A stretch of 64,000 nucleotides of DNA from Ridgeia piscesae. Lineage: Eukaryota; Annelida; Polychaeta; Sabellida; Siboglinidae. The notes beneath the pieces were generated by a model. It was not told where the DNA came from, made no database searches, and was given only the letters and a program-made list of their open reading frames with translations. Both the position numbers and the translations under genes were made by a program. The stretch spans positions 206,001 through 270,000 of the forward strand of contig JAODUO010000034.1 of NCBI GenBank assembly GCA_025642075.2, in the 5' to 3' direction. This document shows, piece by piece, positions 46,010 through 60,115 of the stretch; within the stretch, counting starts at the first letter, position 1; each line of letters begins with the position of its first letter.

Positions 46010-46378
46010 GTGTACAGTCAGAGTGTCATCAGTAGGAGTCAGAGTGTCATCAGTGTACAGTCAGAGTGTCATCAGTAGGAGTCAGAGTGTCATCAGTGTA
46101 CAGTCAGATTGTCATTAGTAGGAGTCAGAGTGTCATCAGTAGGAGTCAGAGTGTCATCAGTGTACAGTCAGATTGTCATTAGTAGGAGTCAGAGTATCAG
46201 TAGGAGTCAGAGTGTCATCAGTGTACAGTCAGATTGTCATTAGTAGGAGTCAGAGTATCATCAGTGTACAGTCAGAGTGTCATCAGTAGGAGTCAGAATG
46301 TTATCAGTGTACAGTCAGAGTGTCATCAGTAGGAGTCAGAGTGTCATCAGTGTATAGTCAGAGTGTCATCAGTGTAGA
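46010..46378. repeat. Two-phase ~21/22-bp minisatellite
   Basis: AGTGTCATCAGTGTACAGTC and AGTGTCATCAGTAGGAGTC units alternate irregularly for about 370 bp. Confidence 0.92.
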
Positions 46379-47880
46379 ATCGGTGTGTCTCAAATTTTTA
46401 TTGTAGACCCTTTGCAAACAACGATAGACCATGATAGTCCATCTGTCACCACCTGCAGTTAGACCAGAAGAGGTGTGATCCCAATTCACAAGTCTAGTTA
46501 GCAACGAGGTGTTAAACTCTTCAAAACAAATATTTCTGTTGATATCCCAGCTTTATAAAATATCTACGGGGGAAGAGTAAAACCAACTGAAGCTGGCCTG
46601 GACTGGTGGTACACCTAAATACTAAGTCCAGTGATAACAGTTTATGATGCATAATCTTGACACTAGACAGCCTGATGACAGAGTCAATCAAGTGCACTTA
46701 GCTGGCCATACCTTGTTCGGGTGTCTGTACTTACTTAGTGTGTGTAGGATCACCTGGGCATCACTAATCTGTGTCAGTCTAACAGTGCCTGTATCAACAA
46801 TGAATTGACTCGCATACACTCCAAGGTTCTAATAAAAACACTATTTTTTAATATTAAGATTATTTACGAATAGACATGTCACCTGAAGAAATGTAGATGA
46901 CATTAATATATTTAAGAAAGAATTATGTGAGGATTAAATTGTAATACTAATTAGTAGTATTATAATCCCAGGTATTGATATTATTATAATAAACTTACCA
47001 ATTATATAGCAGTTACAATTCTTTATATATTATTAAATATGTTACTCATGTATGTGACGTGTGGTCAATATATATGCTACATAAATTGATTAGTGTATCT
47101 TAACCAATCATTCAATTATTTTAAATAACAAAATCAGTAAAACTTTAAATATTATTAAGATCCATTCAAAGACTCCTCATCAACATTCAAGAAAACCAGG
47201 CTGGAATAAATATTAATAATTTATTATATTGTCAAAAACAATGCATTAACAAATTGACAATCACTTGGACAATTATGTACAGGAAGGGGTGGGTGATGAG
47301 AACAAAGGCTCTGTGAAAGAGGACAATGTGTGAGGGGAGAAGAGGGAGGCATTAGAGCACAGAGGCCACCAGGTGTGACAGTGCCTTAGGGCTGTCAGAT
47401 AAATCATTTATTGATGGTTGTTTGGTTGTTCAGGGTCTCAAGTCAGGGTAGGAAATGGTTGATCACTTTTCCCAGGAAATCCCCCCCACCCTCCCACTAA
47501 ACCAAATAAATATGAAGACGTTTTACCTGTTTGTTTTTATAAACAAATGGTTAAAACACAACAATATTTCAGTAGTTAGAGTATAAAGATTATTTCTAAA
47601 ATATTACCTTGAAGCAAAATTATTGCATGGTGTGATATTCAGACGTAATTTGTTTCAGACAACGTATCACAGTATATTTTCTCATATATTATATCGGCCT
47701 GTTGATTTTAGTGGGGGCAGTTTATAGTTGCAGATCATAGTTTGTATTTATTAACAATTATGAAAAAGAAATATTAAGAAAAAGATATTGATAGTAAACA
47801 TTATAAAGAAGGGGAAATGGTCGGGATAAGAATTTTAGTAGAGACAAGGTCTAGGGAAATCTATCAGGTAAAAATATCTG

Positions 47881-48047
47881 TATCCCATCTTTACTACTTG
47901 TATTTCTTAAGTTTATGTCACTAGTTTTCACATTTCCATGCTGCCAAATAAGTAATAATAATAATATTATGTTGTATTTGGCTGAATGGAAATTTGAAAA
48001 CTTGTGACATAAACTTATTAAGAAACACAAGTAGTAAAGATGGGATT
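47881..48047. mobile_element. Fold-back element, ~75-bp arms
   Basis: TATCCCATCTTTACTACTTG at 47881 is mirrored by the inverted CAAGTAGTAAAGATGGGATT ending near 48047. The arms match along about 75 bp with small gaps around an AATAATAATAT centre. Confidence 0.7.
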
Positions 48048-49439
48048 AGCCAAATAAGTAATATGGTGCATTTGGCTACGTCATAAATGCTTTATGAGAG
48101 AGTAACTTTGATTGGTGTATTTATATCACTTTAAGCAGCCGGTTCGACGGTGAACTGGTTCGACAGAGCCTCAGTGCTTAGAATGAATGGAAAAGTTGAG
48201 CTGTGAGTAGAAGTGGCAGTACAAGATGCCAGCTAAAGACTATGGGCAGTGATTTGCTGGTTTAATTGTGTGAACATGCATTCAACAATGTGGGAGTATT
48301 GTGCACCATTGTAATGAGCATCCAACATAATAATCACGGATGTTCACTTCATTAAGTAAATAATGTCAGGCCTATCTTCAGGGCTTTCACACTCTAGCAA
48401 TCTATCAGTCGGATCCACCAATCAGGGCTGGCTTTTGTTCGCATAGACTCTGAAACCTGCCTATTTCCTGTGATTTATTGCGAAGTTGGGCCTAGTGTGT
48501 AGTACTGTGTACCACAGAGAAATTACAAGGAGGTAATTGTACGTCTTCGTGGCTGGTTATTAGCATCCCAATCCATCCCAATGTCAGGGCCCTTTATGCT
48601 TCCTGATTGAGCTGTCAGAGCGGGCGATCTTCCTCCACTGGGGTGATTTGTTTCAAGGGTTGCTTGTCTTTGGAGGTGATGGTGATGTCAGTTTCTTATT
48701 TGAAGTATGGTTTGTAAAAAAATTATGTTAATCTATGAACAATGGCAATTGGCTGGGAATTGTAACAAGATTTTGTCATTTCTTGGCATAAGTTGTAATG
48801 AAATATAGGCATAGAATTACATAAAATAATAATGTTAACGGATTAACTAAACAAATTGCATACATTACAAAAAGTTTAAATCCCTATAAAATCCAGAATT
48901 TATTTTGTTTTAATTTTTTTAGGAAGTTTAGATTTTTCTTTAGTATCAAGAACATTGCCTGTGGCTTGTCCAGTCGTGTGTCCATCACTTACCCACCAAG
49001 TTTGTCATATCTCCTGAACCTGTCATCTTCATCAAATCAAATGCTACTAACAACTTTGACTGTAGATTGCATTCTTTGAAAAGTATTTATACTTCTTACA
49101 GTAGATAAACAAACCTGTTTCTTTGTCATCATACTGAAGTTGATGATGGAGAGAATAATTCAGATCAAGTTGGCAGCAGAAGGCAGCAGAAGGCAAATGT
49201 TGTATTTAAAATATTGTAATGTGATGTCTGAAAATATTACCACCAAACATCACACCATGCAATAACTTCCCTTACAATATAATATTTTGTGACAATGTTT
49301 ATATTCTAGCTACTAAAATATCATTACAAATGCAAGTTTATTATATAAGCATAATATTTTATTGATATTTAATGACACTAAATACATACTACAATTACAT
49401 ACTACATGAACAAAGTTGCTATTTATTACGAGTATGTTT

Positions 49440-50440
49440 GCCAGGTCAATGACACCAAGTCATGATGACTGTGTTTGCTGGGAATGACATTTCAGCCACC
49501 AGACTAGACTGTCTGGACATGGAACGACACAAATGGGGAGACGACTGCAAACTTGCACAGATTGAAGGTAATTTCTGGTTTGATCTCCTGCTCAAATTGA
49601 GCCAATCTCTGTCAACATGTTTTATCAGATGCAACCCCATTGTTCCTCCCAGTTTGGGACATGAGTTTGGGACAAATCCGACAGATTCCCGGTGACTATT
49701 CACAGTTTCTGCTCCTTGAAGTGGACTGCAGTTGACGAGAGTTACAAGTTTTGTTATCGTAGGTGGGATAATTTGGCTGAGGTCGGAGGTGTGGACAAGG
49801 TATCAGACGCATGATAAGCCATGTCTTTCACTAGACGGGCGGACCTACACGGGACACCTTTCACGAGGCTCTCGGAAATTGTTTTGCTATTGTTGTATGG
49901 TTCGTTGGTGGGAGCGAAGGTGTTCATTGGGTGGAGAGCGAACCGACTGCGGTGGGAACCACAGGAAAAGGGCAAACCTTGTAATGGGCTGTGTCGATTG
50001 CCGCGGGCTTCAGCGACACGACTTCAAAACGGGAAAATGAGATAATTGCTCAAGCCGGTGCGCTCGTATTGTGTGCGATTCCTGCTCAATGGCGCAGGTG
50101 TGAGGTGGGAAGGGAAATGTTCACTGGGGATGGCTCACTACTTAGGTGTTTCCATTGAGCCCCACAGCGGGAAGGGCAAATGACCACTACATTTCACTCT
50201 GGTCAATTTCACATGCATTAAGGCATTGCTAAAGTGACCATCGTCCATCAGACTTCCTGTCATGTTTGCAGGCGGTCAGCAGCCCAAAGACGTCACGTTT
50301 CGGGATCCGCAGGGATCAGGAATTATCTGCTAGCATCTCTGTTCTGGATCTGTGGAGGGATAATCTGTTAGCACTACTTGTGTGTGAACCCAGTTGGTGA
50401 AGGACCAAAGACTGTCGACTGTGTCTTGCTGGAGAAACAT
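49440..50440 (+). promoter_or_regulatory. GC/CpG-rich region ending in strong donor: candidate 5' exon
   Basis: About 1 kb with many CpGs and few long frames, ending GGAGAAACAT/gtaagt at 50440/50441. It could be a promoter plus noncoding first exon of a plus-strand transcript; gene C, 8 kb downstream, is the only candidate. No recognisable protein. Confidence 0.3.
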
Positions 50441-52546
50441 GTAAGTAAACACAAAGCCTTAGCTTCTTGTTGCTGTGTGGCTTAAACCTATTTTCATTTC
50501 AGTACTTTATTTTCAGTTGAACATTAGACATTAAAACAAAAATTCACGTACAAACGGAGAAAGTAGAAGTGATGCATATTTTCCTCAAACGTCAGTAATA
50601 CACAACACATGCATTATAATAAGCACATTGCAGCTTAATTTAAGACTGTAGTATTTGTAGATGTTGACCATTGCTGTAGTCTCATTTCCTGGTAGTTTCC
50701 TAGCAGCAACAATATGCAAATTCAGTAACGTATTTGATACGCTTCAAGGAAGTAATTTGACTAATGTTTTGTTTAGATTACTGATAGCACCTCATGTTTT
50801 TGGATTTTAGTCTAAGAGTTCCACAGCTTAACACCATCTACACCTCATGTTTGAAGTAGTTCAGCAGCAAACGTATGGTCTTTACTGGTGAGTATTTAAA
50901 GATACTTCACTGTTATGTCAGTCAGCAGCAGATTATATCAGACATTAATTATATCTAATAAAACAACCTAATTAACATATAAAAACTTAATAAATAAAAT
51001 AATGTCGTTGTCATTTTTTGTAGACTTATTATTCGACTGAAATATTTGTTGTTGTTGAACATACATGCACAGGTGTGGACAGTTTTCAAGTATTCAAGAT
51101 CATTGTTATGGATAAAAATTCATTTTAAAATGCAAAATCACGTTTAAGTGCTCTTAACAAAGTCAGTGAGATGGGCCTCAGATCTCTCCTCATAGTTCCC
51201 CCTTTCCCATCCCAGCCTTGGCCTTCCTCACCTCCTTCTCCCGTCCATCTCTGGGCACCAGCCTTCATTGCTATCCTTCTCCCACTTACCCACATGTGCA
51301 GCCCAAGATGGCCGACCTAAACAGAAATGGACTGTTTGCTTAATTGTTTATTTAAGATAATGGGTGATCAATATGTTAGTTTAGTATATTATACAAAACA
51401 CAAGTGTACAACATAAAGACTGCCTCCTTGCAGCTTAGTTCGTTCAAAATTGTAATAATGAATAACATGAATATACATGTGTAGTGGCTTTATGGTCTCA
51501 GTTCCTCAAAGGTGCTTTCCAAGTTAACTAAAACTGCTGTGCACTAAAAAAGTATATTTATCAAAACTAATGTATTTTGAAAGCAGCCAGAGCTATAATT
51601 GGGTGTTTAAGATATGTGAATTTATTTTACAAACTACATGTATAAAAAAGATTAGCTGGTCAGATATAGTGAGACAGGTTGGATTTGTTGGTCTTTCTGT
51701 GCATTGCAATGAATGACCTGGTCATTTGTGAGACAATTACACCTGATGACACCTCCATGATGGCACCCTGGCTGTGTATCAGGGCAAGGGTGAACAGTCA
51801 CCCCTGTCACTCTCACACCCCACACAGCTGCTCCCTCCTACCACTGAGGCAGGGGGTGTCACAGGGGGTGGGGTGTGGAGGGAGACTGAGAGGGGGTTAT
51901 TCACACCACTGCCACATCAGTTCATTGTCGACCTGTCAGATGGGAAGATGGACACTTTCCCTTTTGTTTCTAGCATTCGTGACATTTGAAGGAATCCCCA
52001 AATAGAGTTGTCATTCCTGTCTTTGTCCCCACACCCACGGTGACAGTGGCAGCGATACTAGTCTCCGATTGTTCTTTCTCCTGTAAAATAGGTTCCATTT
52101 CACTCATCCTACCAACCATCTCCACACCATATCTACGTGTTCCCAGCATCAACTCAGTGGTCTGTATGTAGTTATTATGGTTAGAATGTTATGACACGTA
52201 CAAGGTCTCATTTCAGGAAATAAAAACACCTTATACTTAATATCAGAGCCAGTGCAACAATCAGTATCTTCAAGACAGCACTGAAAACACCTGTTTTCAA
52301 AGCTTACTTTGAGTAATACATGTGGACTTTTCCTGGACATGCTCTGTACGAATTGACTGTATACATTTTATGACACTAATTTTAAAACTATTTTCCTACA
52401 ATACAAGCAGCTGTTTTATTATTGCATATACATTTCTAGAACCTTTACTTTACACTGGTAATGATGTCACTGTTTTTATTACTACTATAATGAATGGTAA
52501 CTATATTATTTTTTGGTCTAACATGTCGCTTTATAAACATTAATAG

Positions 52547-52733
52547 TATTGTAAATATTTTTAACTTACTTTGGAGCATATTGTCGAATTGAGCACGACG
52601 TTTCGGTCCGTCAGCTACGGACCTTGTTCACGTACTGGTGTCACGTGTGTTGAACAAGGTCCGTAGCTGACGGACGAAACATCCTGCTCAATTCGACAAT
52701 ATGCTCCAAAGTAAGTTTAAAATATTTACAATA
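52547..52733. mobile_element. Long hairpin, ~88-bp arms, hammerhead-like core
   Basis: The left arm 52547-~52635 and right arm ~52645-52733 are inverted copies with only a few mismatches. Each arm carries AAGGTCCGT, a short loop, and ACGGAC(C)GAAAC, which resembles stem II plus GAAA of a hammerhead ribozyme. The CTGATGA box is not intact. Confidence 0.75.
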
Positions 52734-54029
52734 AACCATCCTTGGAGCCATGAACAATATATTCAATATAAATAGTATTGTTTTAGCATGATGTTTTATA
52801 TGTGACTGATGAACACGTAAATGATGTAAAAGCGCCACGAGCGCCACCACGTGGCAGATACCGGCACTATAACAATTGCCATTATTATTATACTTGAATT
52901 GATATTATATTACATCATGCTCTATATTTCCTTATCCACCAAGCAAACAAGTCACAATCTGTAGATGCCACAAACTTTGCCCCAGGGCTACGTACGTACC
53001 TGTACAGACCCATCAGGGAACAAATTATTCCTCCATGGCCCATTAGGTAGGACAAGGACAGACACCCTGGGTCTTTCATCCCCGGGTTCTGTCTTCCCTT
53101 TGTTGTAGCAACCAACTTGAGTAAATACAAATTATGCTGAAAGTGGCAAGAATGAAAACACGTTAATTTAGATATGATAACACATGATTAGATTCAATTA
53201 TAGTGTTGTTTATGCTAAAATATGTAGAAATTTAAAATGGATGAATTTAGGAAAAATGAGGACACGTCACAGCAGAAATTACAGGAAATAAAATCACACA
53301 AAATCACAATATGACTTTTTGAGTTTGTGTTTAAGGGGAAATATTAAATACCTTTGGGTGAATATTCATCTTTATCATCATAATTAGACTCCAGATGGCA
53401 AAACAAAATTATTTACATGAAAAATCACTTGTAGATTTCACTCTTGCTGAGGCGTCAATGAAAAATGCTAGACAAAGTCAGCATTTCCTTGGAATATTCG
53501 TTATAAAGATGTATGAACAGTATGATCTCAAACTTAGTCATGGTCTGTGAGTTTCTTTGAAATGGTCACCTTAATCATACATTATTATGTTGAAATATTA
53601 TTATTACTACATTTGTATTTAGTAGTTTTCAAATACAAAAATGTTGATTAAATTTCCTGTGACTTTTTCCTACCCAAATATTGATTTTGTTTCCATAATT
53701 TGTTCATGAGATTTTGTTTCCAATCATGTATTGCTCAAATATTGATATTTTGAATGAAATGTCTAGTAGAATATCTTAGAGTGACTCTTTGAAGCATTGT
53801 ATAAAATGCTCTCACAATATCTCAGTTTTGTCTGATTGGTAGAGAGCAAAAAGTTTATACACAAGTCACCCCAAGCAGTGGACCTGTTCGCTGCTGTATG
53901 TGAAGTTATGAACTACTCAGACTAAGCTGTGGGTTTTTCTTTGGTGGTTCCCTGTGTGGTCCCCTCATGAAACATGGCTTCAGTTACCCACAACTTCACT
54001 TGTGTCTTGTGTCATCTCAGTAGTGGAAG

Positions 54030-54345
54030 GCACTTAGTTGGACAAGTACTGAGTCGGACAGGTACTGAGTTGGACAGGTACTGAGTTGGACAAGTACTGA
54101 GTTGGACAGGTACTGAGTTGGACAGGTACTGAGTTGGACAGGTACTGAGTTGGACAAGTACCGAGTTGGACAGGTACCGAGTTGGACAGGTACCAAGTTG
54201 GACAGGTACCGAGTTGGACAGGTACCGAGTTGGACAGGTACCGAGTTGGACAGGTACCGAGTTGGACAGGTACCGAGTTGGACAGGTACCGAGTTGGACA
54301 GGTACCGAGTTGGACAGGTACCGAGTTGGACATGCACTGAGTTAG
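54030..54345. repeat. 16-bp minisatellite (GAGTTGGACAGGTACC)
   Basis: About 20 copies. The left copies end in ACT and the right copies in ACC. Confidence 0.96.
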
Positions 54346-54395
54346 ACATGCATACATACACTCATGCCCACACAGACATGCACACATGTATAGAG

Positions 54396-54765
<370 letters not shown>

Positions 54766-57259
54766 ACATACAAAGACACACGTGTGCACACACGCAAGCA
54801 TGCATGCAAGCACACATGCAAGCACGCATGCAAGCATGCCTGCATGCACGCACACACACATTGATACATTTACTATTATTTTATTATACAAAATTACAGT
54901 TTTTTCTCAGAAATAGTTAATTATTATATTGAGGTATGTTTCATTAACTTGCCTCTTGTCTGCCCATCCACCTAAACAATGCTACTAGCGGGGGGGGGGC
55001 TGTCTTTTAATTTCAAAGTTTTGTGAATTTGTTCCACTGGGACTATTTTCTGCAGGATAATGACCAGAACTGTCATCAGAGTGTTCTCTCAGATTCTTTC
55101 AGCTGATGAATAACTCAGGAAGAATTACCCTAGTAGTGTATTCACATAACCCTGAAGGCTTCCCTTTACCCTTGGCTTCCCACTTACCCCCAGTGTCACC
55201 CAGGACTCCCAGTGGCCCCTCACTGTGTTTACAACACGGAAGATACCTGCCAAAGTCAGGTATTTGTAAGACCCAGTCATTGGTCGAATACAGTCATGTG
55301 ACAAATTAATGTAGGAACAATGGGTTCCCCCAAACTCCAGAGCCATTGTCATAACAACACAGAGTTACATTGGTTCTGCCCAGGGATTCCCAGAGGGTTC
55401 AGGTAGGTTGCAAGGATCCAACATTGCATGTACTAGGATTTAGTTTTTTAATCATTTTGTTCAGAGTAATTTTGTGCATTGTCATTTATCCACTGTCCGC
55501 TTTGACCTGTGTCATTTTGTTCGGTGACATTCTGTCAAACTTCTGTTGTGTCAAGTTGTATTTTGTTCAGTTGAGTATTGAAGCAGTTTGTTGTTGTAAA
55601 ATTGCAATTTCTCCAATGCCATTTTGTTCATTGTCTATTTCCCAGCACTTGGTATGTTGTCTTTATCGTCCCGTGCTAAATTTGCATTTTGTTCCATGTA
55701 ATTCTGTTACATTTTATCTAGTTGAATTTTTTAGACTTGTAGAATTTTGTATTACTGTCCTGTGTAATTATGTCTAGTGACATTTTGTTCAATGACAATG
55801 GTGCCATTTAAAAAATAATTTTATATGAATTTGCCTGTGACGTCCCAACACTGTGTGTCCCACAGGCCGTGCTGTGTGGGGGAAAGAGCAACCTCAGACT
55901 CCCCCATAGAGGGTTGAAGTGAGGATGACTCACAGGGGATTGAAGCAAGGCCTCCCCTTCCCAAGTCGGAAGATGCCTAAACCCTGTTTTCCAGAGTTTC
56001 CTGGCCCTCCTAAGACTCGTCTCCGAACCCAAGGTGAGTAGCCAAACTACCCTTTATCATTTCCACTCGTTCCTCCAAGTGCAATTGTTGCTGTTTAATT
56101 ATTAATATCCTGCATGATACATACTTGATTTGGTTTCCTTATTTGCAGAATCATTTTTTTGTGAAAAAAATAATGTATGTGTAAGTTCGGCAATGACTTC
56201 CTTGTTTCGACACATTTTGAATTTACTTTTATTGAAATAATTGGAGAAATATAAATTCTGGGTCCAGTCAGTTTGAGGGAAAGTGACCCTTTGAAAAAAG
56301 TGGTACATTGGTGTCATATAACTGCTTGTAACCATGAACGCACGCATGCTGAGGTGTGTGGGCAGTTGCTTACTGGACAGTTGCTCAGTGGTCAAATTAA
56401 AACATGGACAATTGTTCAGTGGCAACATATCTTTGATATACTTGAAGTGGAAGAGAAGCATAGAAACATTCATGCATACTCCACATTTTTGTATTTGACC
56501 ACTGGGCAACAACTGACTGCTGAGCAACTGTGCAGCTGTCCTACACTCACATGCACACGTCAACCAGGTACAAGCGTAATGATTAAGTCAGTTCTTTCAA
56601 TCAATGTTCTAGCACTGTTTTACTCCATGTTACTGTAACTGGTAGGAGTAAATAAAAAGGTTTAAATGTTTTTGTCTCTGGAATATTGTCTAGTATAAAG
56701 CCTACATACAGTTGTACCTTTGACAGTTTACATTATTAAAATAAAATGACGTAAAATTTGGTTACATTTTCGTTCATTAAAATGATAAACAAAAAACCCA
56801 GGACCAGTATTGATGAGTGTGTAAATAATGTAGCATATTAATATATTACTACCAGTTACCTGGCTGACAAAGACCTTGTAGAAACCACACATCTATGGTA
56901 AGGCTAGAAAGGAGGCGTGTCAGTAAATGGGAGGGGCCAGTTGCCCCACCCCTTACCAGACAGGCTGTCACTGAGCCTCCAGACAGTGCATTAGTACATT
57001 TAATTTGAAAGGCAGAATATATTATGGGACAGTGGACAGTCCCAGTGGACAAAAGAAGTACAGGACACTTGCTCAGTGACACAAATTCCATAAATGTAAT
57101 AAATAAAAATGCTAACCTTAACTCTAACCCAAATTGACTAATTACATTTGAAGATGTTATGGTATTTGAACTTGTTTGCCACTGAATAATTATCCACGTT
57201 GATATTTGACCACTTGTTTGGCAACTTCCCACTGGAAACTGTCCCTACCAATTATATTA

Positions 57260-57476
<217 letters not shown>

Positions 57477-57568
57477 TCATGCGGACAAAAACTATTATTC
57501 CAAATGTGGACAAAACCCCAATGATTTTAGATGTGGTGACTTTCTGTACATCCATACCATACACAACA

Positions 57569-57620
57569 TGCATGCATGCATGCATGCATGCATGCATGCA
57601 TGCATGCATGCATGTATGTA
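57569..57620. repeat. (GCAT)n array
   Basis: About 11 units of GCAT followed by GTATGTATGC. Confidence 0.95.
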
Positions 57621-58512
57621 TGCAAATTTTCATAAGATGCAAAATTAAAAATCCTAATTTTTGTGGATACACATAATGAATGTAGGAAATAAATACCTCT
57701 GGGTTGTCAGTGACCTACACTGGCACTTAAGTTGTCAAAAGGGTAGTTTCAAATGTGCTTGAGTATGCAAAACCAAACCTTTGTGTTAAATAGATAGTGT
57801 TTGAATAAAGTAATGTTGTGACTTTTATCCCGTGACTTAACTTCCGCCCACCAACACATGTCAAACTGAGGGTGGGGTGGACTTGGCCCACACACACTCT
57901 AGGGCCAGTTTCTTACATGTTTTGTTGGATGTTAAAATGTGAACTTGAAAGAGAACATGAAAGAATGATCCCTTGTCCAGAGCAAACAAAGTTCACCTCC
58001 ACCAGTAGTGCTGGAGAAAGAGGAGATTAAGGAGCTCTTTCTCCTTGGCAAGTCTCCACTTATCTCTTCAGCCACAGCCACCAGGGGCTGGCAGCATATG
58101 ATCACTTAGCAACTTCCCATAGGGCAGAGAATGGGTCTGACAGCCAGCCTCTCATTACCACCCCAGGGGATGAGGGTAATAAAACACCCCCCACCACCCC
58201 AGCACATCATCTCAGTACTAGGGTTATGACCACATGATCTGTACAAACCAAATAGAGACAGGAGAATTTTAATGACCAGCCCAGAAGACAAAAGATGGGG
58301 CAAATGAGCTTGATTAAGAGGGCTACATGGAGGGGGTTGTACCACTGGGGGTTGGTGGCTGGGGGTAATTAGGCAGAAGCAGGGTACAGCAGGTGGGTGC
58401 CACTTGATACCTGCAGAGGAGGGTGGATAAAACCACAGGTAGATTAGGGTAATGTGCATTCAGGGTTAGTGTGTGGTCATCTTCAGTAGTAGAAGACACA
58501 GTTCTCTAGAGA

Positions 58513-58573
58513 ATGTCTTGTCTCAGATTCCGTCACATCAAATCTGTGGTGGACAGTTCTGGCTGTCTCGAAG
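58513..58573 (+). CDS. Gene C first coding exon
   Basis: 61 nt from ATG to donor gtatgt, exit phase 1. The 20-residue leader has no signal peptide. An upstream in-frame stop fixes the start unless an acceptor just upstream (ctctag or acacag) is used. Confidence 0.72.
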
Positions 58574-60047
58574 GTATGTTTTGTAATGCATTTCATATGT
58601 ACTTTGTGCAAGTAATGAGTTATTTGAGAGTGTCTACAGTGTAATAGCATAAATACCTACATTGAACTGTTTGTGTTGAAATTCGTTTGTGTTTGGGAAT
58701 TGTCTAGGATATCTTTAACAAGTTTTTTTCTGTGTAGCGAAGTACAGTCTGCTTTTGTTTAATTTGTTTCAAACCAAATAAACACTAGGTATTTATAAAC
58801 GTGATGTGATAAGTATATTTCTTGTAGTGGTCCATAACAGATCTTTTCTAGTTCCCTTCTAGAAACAAATCACCATAGAAACAGTAAGCTTGTTCAGTTT
58901 GTTAATCTCTTCTCAGATTAGTGCATTTTTATGGCAATTTAACTAGTACATTGTCTAAACTTCAAAATATAATTAAATATTATTCGTCGGTTTGTTGTGA
59001 TAAAGGAATAGACCTTTACTCTGTTTAGATTTACCCATGCATTGTTAGTGTTAATAGGTTAGAGATTATGTTTGTGAAACATAGTGAATGACATGGTTGA
59101 GTGGAATCCAGGACAAAACCCCCGTGGACCTAAGCCCCTCATAAGAATTTTCCTAACTCCGTTATGTCTGTGAACTTGACTTCAGAAAGTGGTAGAGCAG
59201 GAGTCAACTTATCTGTAGATTGCTTATTGCGCCTGTTATTATTATTACTAAAACAATACTGATGAAGCCAACTTTGAAATTAAAGAGTAGCATTCTGTTT
59301 TCATGACTGTATAATTTATTTACAATCATGTTTTAATAGCACTAATTGTTGCTATGTTTACATTAACTAATTTCCACCAAAGTACTTGACTTTAAAAAAA
59401 GGTTTTACTTGTTGTTGGTTACTTTTGATGTTACTGTTATCTTCTGCTTACTTGAACATTTATTTACCTGAATATCTCGACTCCTTCTGTAGGTCAGCTG
59501 AAGCTGAGGGTCTACATCAACCATGGACTACTGACAGTGCATGGTAAGTGGGAGATTATCCAAGTGGATAATCTGAATAGATAATCCCTCTTGACAAAAT
59601 CCTACAATGCCAAAAGTGAGCAGAATCTTGCAAATCAGTATTTATCATTTATCATCTAAAAATGCTTTCTAGTTTTTTTTATAGCAAACACTGGTACATA
59701 TGTTTTCCATTTTTTATTTAACATTTTCATTATTTAATTACATTTAAACTGAATAGCGGGTCATCTAACTACTGATCAACGAAGTCAATATCCCCAGAGT
59801 GAGACACCTAGTCAATGTAGTAAGTGACTTCACTGAGTGGTCAAACTAACCACCTGTGTACACAATACTACATATATATATTATTGGTTAAATAAAATCA
59901 AACCAAACCGTAAAAAAGTCACCGTTTTCTGTCGGAAAAAGTCATAGTAAGTAATGTCATTTATTCAAATTGTCTGTTGAACTGCCTGCACATTGTCACT
60001 GGCAAGTGAACACAGCTACCTCCTTTTTCTGTTAGATTCAGTGTGTG

Positions 60048-60115
<68 letters not shown>

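Larger units (their letters stand above)
44461..49440. other. Intergenic with CpG cluster and minisatellites, no gene recognised
   Basis: Holds a CpG-rich stretch (45160-45400), a minisatellite (46010-46378) and a fold-back element (47881-48047). Nothing protein-like was recognised. Confidence 0.5.

Noticed and set aside
48135..48175. tRNA-like B box (GGTTCGAC repeated)
   Set aside because: No A box at the right distance and no cloverleaf could be drawn.
49732..50045. Cys/Arg-rich frames of 74-102 residues in the CpG-rich region
   Set aside because: Expected from high CpG/GC; frames overlap on both strands and resemble nothing known.
51774..51989. 71-residue plus-strand frame ending FVSSIRDI
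   Set aside because: Protein-like composition but no recognisable domain, and no acceptor/donor pair or promoter could be tied to it.
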